Below are positions 27,164-34,212 of a DNA stretch of 64,000 nt, piece by piece. Location of the stretch: contig CAYRYD010000031.1 in assembly GCA_964428345.1 (NCBI GenBank), forward strand, positions 1-64,000, given 5' to 3'. Every line of letters starts with the position of its first letter. Within the stretch, counting starts at the first letter, position 1. The notes beneath the pieces are model-generated. The model worked only from the letters and a program-made list of their open reading frames with translations. It searched no databases and was not told the origin of the DNA. The position numbers and the translations under genes were made by a program. This stretch comes from JABDMH01 sp964428345. GTDB lineage: Bacteria; Bacteroidota; Bacteroidia; Chitinophagales; Saprospiraceae.

Positions 27164-28402
27164 TCACCTGATCCATTTAAAGTAAAATATTTTTCCCCCT
27201 GGCTGACCTTTTTTCTTTCCTTCACTTGCGATAAACAGGTCTCCATTCTGGGTAAAATCCAGACCTTCAGGTTGAAAATATAATTCCTTGGGTAAAGGAA
27301 ATATGTCAATTAATTTTTTATCCAGGTAGATGGCAAGCATACGGTCGTTTGCTGAGAGGACGTAAGTTTCCTTTGTTAACGGATGAACTGCAATGGCTGA
27401 AGGATTAAACTTGATTTTTTCTTTGGTCAGATCCGGGTACCTGGCATTCAACATTGCTCTGATCTCATCGATGTCGATTGTAAAGGCAATTTCCGGTTTA
27501 TGTTTGTTCTCTTTGGAGAAAGTGTAAATTAACCGGTACGATTCATTCTCATTGATTGACTGGTCTTTGCATGAAATCAGAAATGACTTTCCGGACTTAT
27601 CAAAGCACAGTCCTTCAATGTCCGTACAGTTTATTGGAATTTGAATTTGTTCGTACTCTCCTGTAAAATTACGGTGGTTAAAGTAAAAAAGCGTCCCATC
27701 GCTACGAACAACATAGACCTTGTCTCCAACTATAGCGATATCTTCATAATCACCTTTGCCGAAGATTTGGAGAGTTCCGGATAATTCGGATTTCCCGGTA
27801 TTGAATATAAAGATCGTACCTTCCTCATCCTGAACACAATAAAGGGTGTTGTCGTCAGACCATGCAATGCCTGATATTTCTTTTAGAGTTTCAGGCATAT
27901 TAAAAATCTTATCCGGGTTTAAAAAATTGTAAGGGGTATTTTTGGAATGATGTACCTTTGTTGGGTGAATAATATCCTGGTAATCCCCGGAAGTGTTGGT
28001 AATTTCATTTTGTTCAAAAACATTAACAGGAATATAGAGCTTTTTTTTGTCCTGATTTTTAAGGTCGATTTTGACCAATGATGTATCTGGAAGATTTACA
28101 TATAAGAGCTCATTTATTGCTAATCCATGATCCGAAAATGTTTCCGATCCCCATTCCGTTTCGGTGAAAATAACCCCTATGTCATAATCTATGCCAACTT
28201 CTATCAGACTATCGTTGCACCAATATTCAAACTCCTCATAATTAGCTTCCTGCTTTATTTCTTTAATTTCGGGTGTTGGACGCAGCTCCATTACTTTGCT
28301 GACCAATACTCTTTCATCGACTTGCCCATACGCTATTGAAACAATGAGCAACCACACCAATAATAACGTTGTCCTCATATTATTTACGACTAATTTATTC
28401 AT
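27164..28402 (-). CDS. SdiA-regulated-domain beta-propeller protein, exported
   Basis: A 412-residue protein with a signal peptide ending near AYGQ and a C-terminal propeller (about 165-412) containing LKEISGIAWSDDNTLYCVQD, YEDIAIVGDKVYVV, DIEGLCFDKSGKSFLISCKD and QPEGLDFTQNGDLFIASEG, the repeat pattern of the SdiA-regulated/YjiK family. The N-terminal 150 residues are not recognised. The ATG at 28402 overlaps the stop of the OB-fold gene by 8 bp (ATGAATAA), suggesting translational coupling; an internal ATG at 28378 is an alternative. It is the last gene of a run that begins with a two-component system. Function of the family is unknown. Confidence 0.82.
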   Translation of the reverse strand: MNKLVVNNMRTTLLLVWLLIVSIAYGQVDERVLVSKVMELRPTPEIKEIKQEANYEEFEYWCNDSLIEVGIDYDIGVIFTETEWGSETFSDHGLAINELLYVNLPDTSLVKIDLKNQDKKKLYIPVNVFEQNEITNTSGDYQDIIHPTKVHHSKNTPYNFLNPDKIFNMPETLKEISGIAWSDDNTLYCVQDEEGTIFIFNTGKSELSGTLQIFGKGDYEDIAIVGDKVYVVRSDGTLFYFNHRNFTGEYEQIQIPINCTDIEGLCFDKSGKSFLISCKDQSINENESYRLIYTFSKENKHKPEIAFTIDIDEIRAMLNARYPDLTKEKIKFNPSAIAVHPLTKETYVLSANDRMLAIYLDKKLIDIFPLPKELYFQPEGLDFTQNGDLFIASEGKKKGQPGGKIFYFKWIR

Positions 28403-28799
28403 TTGATTTGCCTCTACTGGGTTCAGTGTAATAAAAAATTTCTTCTGCTTCTATTTCCACCGGTTCAAGCATATCGTAATCGACTTCACCAATGATGACA
28501 AGTTCAACGTTATCATCAAATGATCTTTGCGGTAATTTTTTTTTATCGATATCAATCAATATGGTGCCTGTACCATCTTTAAATTCATAAGTTTCCTTAT
28601 TGATCTGTTTGACGATAAACCCCTTTACCTTTACCAATACATCCATGCGGTCGAGTTTTGAAGCATGCCTCTTGATCTCCTTGATGGTATAGATATCAAC
28701 TGTCGATGTTGGTTCTGTATATTGTGCAAATGATGCATTTGCGTACAGAACTATGATTACTGGCAGGAAACAACGTCTTAATGAATCGGTCTTTCTCAT
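28395..28799 (-). CDS. YgiW/YdeI-type OB-fold (BOF) periplasmic protein
   Basis: From the ATG at 28799 the protein has 134 residues, 4 bp after the preceding stop; a TTG at 28814 would overlap that gene. The signal peptide ends about ASFAQ. The rest has the BOF pattern: TIKEIKRHASKLDRMDVLVKVKGFI, EFKDGTGTILIDID, and VELVIIGEVDYD. E. coli YgiW and Salmonella YdeI are periplasmic OB-fold stress-tolerance proteins; ygiW sits upstream of the QseBC two-component system. Here too the gene is linked to a two-component system, which supports the assignment. Confidence 0.85.
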   Translation of the reverse strand: MRKTDSLRRCFLPVIIVLYANASFAQYTEPTSTVDIYTIKEIKRHASKLDRMDVLVKVKGFIVKQINKETYEFKDGTGTILIDIDKKKLPQRSFDDNVELVIIGEVDYDMLEPVEIEAEEIFYYTEPSRGKSNE

Positions 28800-28803
28800 C
28801 TTT

Positions 28804-29232
28804 TCAGTGATCAATTCTCAGGAAATCTCCATTGAGTTTGAACTCAAGTTCGAGATCGTTATCTAGCTTTATTTGCTGGTGACGGTCATCGAGATCCCAT
28901 TCAACAATGAAGTTGGCAGGGAAGTGAGATGAAATATATTCTAAAAGTCTATCCGGTATCACGCTATCCGGTAACCTGGATGGTCCTTTGATTTCAACCA
29001 CTTCTTTTTTCCTGTTAAACTCAAGGGAGAAGCCACCATCAAGGATTACACTGTAGGTCAACTGCAATCCATCAATCTCCTTTGTCGCTTGTGATACAGG
29101 TTTGTCTGGGAAATGCGTTAAAATGAAATCAGATATTTCGTCAGGAATATTATTGGCAAGTAGCACTTCTTCCTTGTCACAGGCGGTCAGGAAGAGGGGT
29201 ATCATCAATATTAGGAATGGTTTAATTTTCAT
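28804..29232 (-). CDS. PepSY-like lipoprotein
   Basis: A 142-residue lipoprotein with lipobox LTAC (Cys18). Two similar repeats follow: IPDEISDFILTHFPDKPV (about 29-46) and IPDRLLEYISSHFPANFI (about 92-109), each continued by short beta strands (YSVILDGGFSLEFNRK, LDNDLELEFKLNGD). This is the pattern of the PepSY-like (formerly beta-lactamase-inhibitor-like) family of Bacteroidota periplasmic proteins. It lies 127 bp downstream of the histidine kinase and 4 bp before the OB-fold gene. A sensor-accessory or regulated target role is inference from context. Confidence 0.82.
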   Translation of the reverse strand: MKIKPFLILMIPLFLTACDKEEVLLANNIPDEISDFILTHFPDKPVSQATKEIDGLQLTYSVILDGGFSLEFNRKKEVVEIKGPSRLPDSVIPDRLLEYISSHFPANFIVEWDLDDRHQQIKLDNDLELEFKLNGDFLRIDH

Positions 29233-29359
29233 TTTTATTCTTTTCTATTTATGCATTTAAGTAATCCTTACTTGTCGGAATCTTCCGGATCCCACCCGGT
29301 GGGAGGCATGTTGTCTTGAGCAAAGATAAAAGGCGAATCTGGAGAGATTCTGGAGAGAT

Positions 29360-30595
29360 TCAGGAAGGAAAGGAAATTTCTATCTCATGGACGTTGGCAT
29401 CGATGCGGTATGATATGTTGAAATGATACAGATCGCAAATTTGTTTTACGATTGCCAGTCCCAGCCCGCTGTTTCCGGTGTCACCTATGGTAAATCGCTG
29501 TAGAAGAGACTCTGGATCACCTTTAAAAGGGAGGCCCGAATTTGTAATTTTGAAGTAGGTTTGTGCGAGATTTATAGAGATAAATCCGCCTTCCACATTA
29601 TGTTTAACGGCGTTCTTAAGCAGATTATTGACCATTATTTCAGCAAGACCGGCATCCATAAACTGAATGCATTCATTCAAATTTTGAATGAGTGTTACAT
29701 TTCGGATGGCTATGGTTTCCTGGAAGAGAAGTAATGATTGACGAACCGTTTCCACAAGGTTAAGTCGGATACTGTTGTTGTACTCAAGGTTTCCGATCTT
29801 ACTCAGTAACAATAGCGATTTCTGAACTCCTGTAAGTCTGACGGTTGCATTGTAGATGGCTTGTATTTGTTCTGGATTGATTTGCTTAAATACGGATGAA
29901 TTGAGGATTTCTTCGGTATTGGCCCTGATAATGGCCAAATGGGTCTGCAGTTCATGGGAAGCGTTTTCATTGAACTCTTTTGTTCGTTTGTAATCCTCCG
30001 ATATTTTTAAGAGAAGGCTTTCTACGGTTTCGTTCATTGCATTAAATTCCTCAATTCCGGATCTGCTAAAGACAGGCAGAGGTTCCGTAATTTTATATTT
30101 CGTCATAGTTTTGAGAGTCTGATAGAAAGGTTTCCAGATCTTGGCCGAAATATTGTTAACCATAAAGAACAGAATAATGGAGATCAGCAGCAGGAAACCT
30201 ACAATGATCAGTATTGTGCCTTCGAGGATATCGTCGTTTCCCGGTAATAACTGTCTTAAGACAATGGTATGGTTCTTACCCTTGTGATTGAGGGTAAAAT
30301 TCAACTCGCGATGGGGCACCAATTCATTGTCGTTTGGCTCAAGGATCAGGGTGTCTCTGAATACGGGATTGTCAAATTTCAGATCTTCGATAATATCCGC
30401 AACCTTATGAAATTCCGGTAAATTGTGATTTTCTTTATGGTATTCAACCAGACGTTCCATTTCATAGGTCAAATACTCATCGGTTTCCTCATAAACGATA
30501 TATTTGATCATATAGAAACAGAAAATACTGCCGGCAATAACGACCGGAAGAAGCCAGAACGAGGCGTGGATATAGGTGCGGTTGATCAGTTTCAT
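29360..30595 (-). CDS. Membrane sensor histidine kinase
   Basis: A 411-residue kinase with two membrane helices (about 13-33 and 126-146) around a roughly 90-residue periplasmic sensor domain. The cytoplasmic part has a linker, the phospho-acceptor His214 in ASHELQTHLAIIRAN, the N box NNLLKNAVKHN, and the G box GDTGNSGLGLAIVKQI. The H box has HELQTH where most kinases have HELRTP, so the Pro is missing. The ATG is 3 bp after the stop of the response-regulator gene, so both are co-transcribed. The sensed signal is unknown; the sensor domain is not recognised. Confidence 0.93.
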   Translation of the reverse strand: MKLINRTYIHASFWLLPVVIAGSIFCFYMIKYIVYEETDEYLTYEMERLVEYHKENHNLPEFHKVADIIEDLKFDNPVFRDTLILEPNDNELVPHRELNFTLNHKGKNHTIVLRQLLPGNDDILEGTILIIVGFLLLISIILFFMVNNISAKIWKPFYQTLKTMTKYKITEPLPVFSRSGIEEFNAMNETVESLLLKISEDYKRTKEFNENASHELQTHLAIIRANTEEILNSSVFKQINPEQIQAIYNATVRLTGVQKSLLLLSKIGNLEYNNSIRLNLVETVRQSLLLFQETIAIRNVTLIQNLNECIQFMDAGLAEIMVNNLLKNAVKHNVEGGFISINLAQTYFKITNSGLPFKGDPESLLQRFTIGDTGNSGLGLAIVKQICDLYHFNISYRIDANVHEIEISFPS

Positions 30596-30598
30596 TAT

Positions 30599-31276
30599 TC
30601 AGGACATCACCAGCTTGTACCCTATCCCGTACACCGCTTTGATGGGATCTGGAACCTGGTTTGCCGTAATTTTCTTACGGAGGTTTTTAATATGAGAATA
30701 GATGAAATCGAAGGAATCAGCAAGGTCCATATTGTCCCCCCAAATGTGTTCCGCAAGGCTCTCTCTGGTAATCACCCTTCGCGGATTTGAAAAGAAAAAC
30801 AATAAAATGTCGTACTCACTTTTAGTAAGCTCGATTTTTGATTCCTTCACAAAAACTTCCCTGCTGTCAACTTTAATGGTAATATCACCAATGGTTACAT
30901 GATTGCTACCGGAGAAATTACGCCTTCGTAACAGGGCAATAATACGGGCTATGAGTTCTGCCATGTCAAAGGGTTTGGTGATGTAATCATCAGCACCCAG
31001 TTTGAGTCCTTCAATTTTGTTATCCAGGGAATTGCGGGCAGAAACGACGATAACACCGGTATCCGTATTTATTTTTTTCAATTTCCTGATAATTTCAAGT
31101 CCTGAACCACCCGGAAGATTGATGTCTACCACAACAATATCGTAATTATACAAGTGAATTTTTTCCTGTGCTTCAGCATAGTCGCTGGCTGTTTCGCAGA
31201 GAAAATTTTCTGCCTTCAAGGCTTCGGTTACTGACTCAAGCAAGTCCAGGTTATCTTCGATGACTAACAACTTCAT
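30599..31276 (-). CDS. OmpR/PhoB-family response regulator
   Basis: A 225-residue regulator: receiver domain 1-120 with acidic pair Glu7-Asp8, phospho-acceptor Asp51 in VVVDINLPGGSG and Lys in DDYITKPFD, then a winged-helix DNA-binding domain (about 128-223) with ELTKSEYDILLFF and the recognition-helix region DSFDFIYSHIKNLRKKI. It forms a kinase pair with the next gene and heads the five-gene run. It probably controls that run, including the PepSY-like, OB-fold and propeller genes. Confidence 0.94.
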   Translation of the reverse strand: MKLLVIEDNLDLLESVTEALKAENFLCETASDYAEAQEKIHLYNYDIVVVDINLPGGSGLEIIRKLKKINTDTGVIVVSARNSLDNKIEGLKLGADDYITKPFDMAELIARIIALLRRRNFSGSNHVTIGDITIKVDSREVFVKESKIELTKSEYDILLFFFSNPRRVITRESLAEHIWGDNMDLADSFDFIYSHIKNLRKKITANQVPDPIKAVYGIGYKLVMS

Positions 31277-31587
31277 GACAACGATATGATTCGCAATAGT
31301 ACCTCACAAATTTGGAGAAATTTTGTATTCTCCTGGATTTCCAAGCGGGTAGTTGCCGGATCAAAAAGATGATCCCGGGAGAATGCGAAGGCTGGATCCA
31401 TGGATTTCACCGGTGGGATCGTGTTCTGAATGCTGGCGAGGGTGATGCTAAAGGAGATTATGTTGTCTGCATCGCAAGTGACTGGGGGTACAATCCGGAG
31501 TCATGTCAAAAAAAGGAAGGAACTCTCATCCATAACGATCAGACCTGCCGGCATTAAACGACTGCCGGGTAATGGCGATTTTTACAT
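31277..31587. other. Intergenic region, no gene supported
   Basis: 311 bp separating the response-regulator start from the 3' end of the Rof-like gene. An 81-codon plus-strand frame starting at a TTG (31312) lacks any recognisable motif or ribosome-binding site and I do not count it. The response-regulator promoter should be here; the best box, TACTATTG near 31293-31300 on minus, has one mismatch. Confidence 0.5.
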
Positions 31588-31851
31588 TCATCCACTGGGT
31601 CTGAAGGTGGCTTCATTAACCATCGGGTTCCCCTCTACGTTGATCAGTTTGTCCAGTCGTATCTTTTGTCCGGTATGGAGCACCAGGTATTCGGCCTTAT
31701 CGGCGATCTCAAAATTAACGATCATCCCCTCGACGCTTATCTGGTCTTCCAGGTCATTTACGAAGTGAATTTTTACCACTCTTTTGAGGGTAGCCAACGC
31801 TTCCAGATGATCGTAAAAACTGCAGGAAACCGGATGATAAAGATCTGCCAT
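31588..31851 (-). CDS. rof: Rof-like Rho-binding antiterminator
   Basis: An 87-residue protein that lines up along its length with E. coli Rof (YaeO): DLYHPVSCSFYDHLE matches the Rof start (Y-P-(I/V)-x-C-x-x-YD-x-LE), followed by a hydrophobic strand, and EYLVLHTGQKIRLDKLINVEGNP matches the EYL-LDKI end. Rof binds the Rho hexamer and blocks RNA loading, reducing Rho-dependent termination. The ATG follows the decarboxylase stop by 2 bp, so the two genes form an operon. Recognition is by motif memory, not by alignment. Confidence 0.75.
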   Translation of the reverse strand: MADLYHPVSCSFYDHLEALATLKRVVKIHFVNDLEDQISVEGMIVNFEIADKAEYLVLHTGQKIRLDKLINVEGNPMVNEATFRPSG

Positions 31852-31853
31852 CG

Positions 31854-33254
31854 TTACAGGGATTGGGCCAGCTCTTCGATTTTGTCAAGGAGATTTTCAA
31901 TGGTATCCGCAGTAGTTCCGGTATGCATCACCACCAGCCGCAGATAGCGTATTCCCCGGATCTCGGTGCTGGTGATATAGAATTCGCCGGTACGGATCAG
32001 TTGCTCCCGCAGTTTTAGCTGGTCAACTTCCCCTACGCGGTACTGGAAACAAAGGATGTTGGAATCGACGGGAATCTTGCAACTGAATCCCGGTCTGGAG
32101 CGGATGATGTCCGCAAAATGCCGGGTATTGTCGTACAGATTATCGATAAATTGGGCCATCCCATTTTCGCCGATCGCCGCCAGCACAAAAAACAGCTTAG
32201 TGGCTATGGCCGATTTTGTGCACTCGATCTGGAAGGGTAGTACATCGATGCCCGGGTTTTCTTTTTCGTGGATCAGGTAACTGGCCTTCTGTGAAAAGGT
32301 CTGGTAGTAATGTTTTTTATCCTTAAACAGAATCGCCGTACTTAGCGAGGAGGTCTGCATCATTTTATGGGCGTCCCAGATCAGGGAATCTGCTTTCTCC
32401 AGGCCGCGGAGCAGGTGACGATACTTCTCTGACAAGATGGCAGTAGCTCCATGCGGACTGTCAATATGAAACCAGCATTTTTCCGACAGACAACATTCGG
32501 CCATCTCGTCGACCGGGTCGTACAGGCCCGTACTGGTCGCACAGGCATTGGCCACAACGGCCATGATCTCCTTTCCCCGGTTCCGTTGATCCCGGATTAT
32601 TTCCTGGAGTTTTTCAGGCCTGACCACCTCAATATCGTTGGTGGGTATGGGGATGATGGCATCACTGCCCAGACCGGTAATGCTGACTGCCCGGGCGATG
32701 GAATAATGCGTATTGTCCGGCGCCAGTACCACCAGATCCCTGCGTACACCATGCTTCCAGGCATCCGGATCGGTAGCCGCCCTGGCCGCCAGCATGGCAT
32801 GGATATTGGCCAGCGAACCACCATGTGTAAACAGGCCGGCACCCTGGTTTTTCCAACCGACTTTTTCCAACATCCATTGCACCATCTCCTGTTCGATGGC
32901 CGCCGCTGAGGGTCCCATCTCATAGATCGACATCGGATTGCAGATCAGACCGTGGATCATGTCGGCCAGGGCGGCAGCCGGATGAGGGACCGCCACCTGA
33001 TGACCGATATATCCGGGGTGATGCATGTGCATCGAATGGTCCAGGTACTTCTCCAGAAACGGCGTGAGGCGGTCAAGATCTAACCCTCCCTTCCGGATCA
33101 GGCCGGCCAGGTTCATTTCCTGCGACAGATGGGCGATCGGGGTGAGCTGTACTACCGGAGTATTACCTTCCTGACTTTGCTCCAGGTAATTGGCTAAGGT
33201 GTCGACCACCCTGCTGGCCGTTTCCCGGTAAGAAGCGCTGGTGTGTTGGATCAT
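31854..33254 (-). CDS. PLP-dependent decarboxylase (group II, glutamate/aromatic amino acid type)
   Basis: From the ATG at 33254 the protein has 466 residues; 52 further upstream codons are rejected because a TACATTTG box at 33279-33286 lies inside them. The family pattern is clear: HPGYIGHQVAVPHPA (about 86-100), GLFTHGGSLANIHAM, HIDSPHGATAIL, and DAHKMMQTSSL with the PLP lysine at about 296. The class includes glutamate, diaminobutyrate and aromatic amino acid decarboxylases. Substrate cannot be read from sequence; the HKMM motif is closest to glutamate decarboxylase-like members. It is co-transcribed with a Rof-like gene. Confidence 0.88.
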   Translation of the reverse strand: MIQHTSASYRETASRVVDTLANYLEQSQEGNTPVVQLTPIAHLSQEMNLAGLIRKGGLDLDRLTPFLEKYLDHSMHMHHPGYIGHQVAVPHPAAALADMIHGLICNPMSIYEMGPSAAAIEQEMVQWMLEKVGWKNQGAGLFTHGGSLANIHAMLAARAATDPDAWKHGVRRDLVVLAPDNTHYSIARAVSITGLGSDAIIPIPTNDIEVVRPEKLQEIIRDQRNRGKEIMAVVANACATSTGLYDPVDEMAECCLSEKCWFHIDSPHGATAILSEKYRHLLRGLEKADSLIWDAHKMMQTSSLSTAILFKDKKHYYQTFSQKASYLIHEKENPGIDVLPFQIECTKSAIATKLFFVLAAIGENGMAQFIDNLYDNTRHFADIIRSRPGFSCKIPVDSNILCFQYRVGEVDQLKLREQLIRTGEFYITSTEIRGIRYLRLVVMHTGTTADTIENLLDKIEELAQSL

Positions 33255-33571
33255 AGCACGGTGATTTTTATCAGGGGCCAAATGTAGCCAACTGAGCGCA
33301 TATTTACCACCCGTTTGCTGGTATGTCCAGGTGCGCCGGATAAGGGTATCAGACCCCATCCTATGGTCTGTTTGATCAGTGATTGAAGATGTCGTTAGAT
33401 TTACATACAAGGTAGTCTATGTCACTCTTAAGTGCAGATAGCATGTAATCATTCTAAATAAAGAAAAACAAACTTTTTACGGCCGGGAGGCTTTACTTTG
33501 GTTGGCGAAAGTCTTAAATTGTCAACCGACCCCAGCTTAGAAATTTCTAATCTTAAAATCCTGGATTTTCG
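33255..33571. other. Divergent promoter region
   Basis: 317 bp between the decarboxylase and the molybdenum hydroxylase operon, which point away from each other. Only the decarboxylase -7 box is clear. A purine-rich AT stretch lies at 33450-33480. No ORF or RNA is supported. Confidence 0.5.
33279..33286 (-). promoter_or_regulatory. Decarboxylase promoter -7 box TACATTTG
   Basis: Perfect TAnnTTTG match on the minus strand, 24 bp upstream of the ATG at 33254; it decides that start over the longer frame. Confidence 0.55.
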
Positions 33572-34210
33572 ATGAAAAATGAAAAAAATAAGTCCGGAAA
33601 ACCTTCCGGGAAAGGGAGCCTGAGCCGGAGAGGTTTCCTGCGTGGTGCCGGTCTGACCACTGCAGGAACCGTTGTTCTCAATTCGGCAGTACTGGCTATG
33701 GAAACGCACCGTGAACCACCGGCGGGATGGGCTACCGGACCCGATGTCACCCCCATTCAGATGAATATCAATGGCGCGATGCGGTCGCTGTTTGTTGAGC
33801 CCAGGACCACCCTGGCCTCGGCCCTCCGCGATCAACTGGGCCTCACTGGTACCAAAGTGGTATGTGACCGCGGATCCTGTTCGGCCTGTACAGTTTGGCT
33901 TGATGGTAAACCCGTCAATTCGTGCATGACCTTTGCCCTCGATGTCGGCGACAAAACGGTAGTCACAATCGAAGGACTAGCCCCGGCAGGTGAATTGCAT
34001 CCGCTGCAGGAAGCTTTCATTGAGCATGATGCCACCCAGTGCGGATATTGTACTCCCGGTATGATCATGGCGGCGGCCCATTTGCTCAAAAATAACCCGA
34101 ACCCCACCCTCGAAGATGTTAAAAAATCTACCCGGGGCAATCTTTGCCGATGTGGTACTTATCCCCATGTCTTTAATGCTACCCTGGCGGCAGCTAAAAA
34201 AATGAAATAA
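33572..34210 (+). CDS. Periplasmic aldehyde oxidoreductase, 2Fe-2S subunit (PaoA type)
   Basis: A 212-residue iron-sulfur subunit of the xanthine-oxidase family. The Tat signal is LSRRGFLRGAGLTTAG (about 17-33). The first 2Fe-2S cluster motif is CDRGSCSACTVWLDGKPVNSC and the second is CGYCTPGM with CRCGTYPHV. The order and length equal PaoA/YagT. It passes electrons from the molybdenum site to FAD. It leads an operon with the Mo and FAD subunits (gaps 2 and 10 bp). Tat export carries the folded complex to the periplasm. Confidence 0.93.
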   Translation: MKNEKNKSGKPSGKGSLSRRGFLRGAGLTTAGTVVLNSAVLAMETHREPPAGWATGPDVTPIQMNINGAMRSLFVEPRTTLASALRDQLGLTGTKVVCDRGSCSACTVWLDGKPVNSCMTFALDVGDKTVVTIEGLAPAGELHPLQEAFIEHDATQCGYCTPGMIMAAAHLLKNNPNPTLEDVKKSTRGNLCRCGTYPHVFNATLAAAKKMK

Positions 34211-34212
34211 CA

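Noticed and set aside
31312..31557. 81-codon plus-strand frame with several Cys
   Set aside because: TTG start without Shine-Dalgarno, no recognised motif, in the promoter region of the response regulator.
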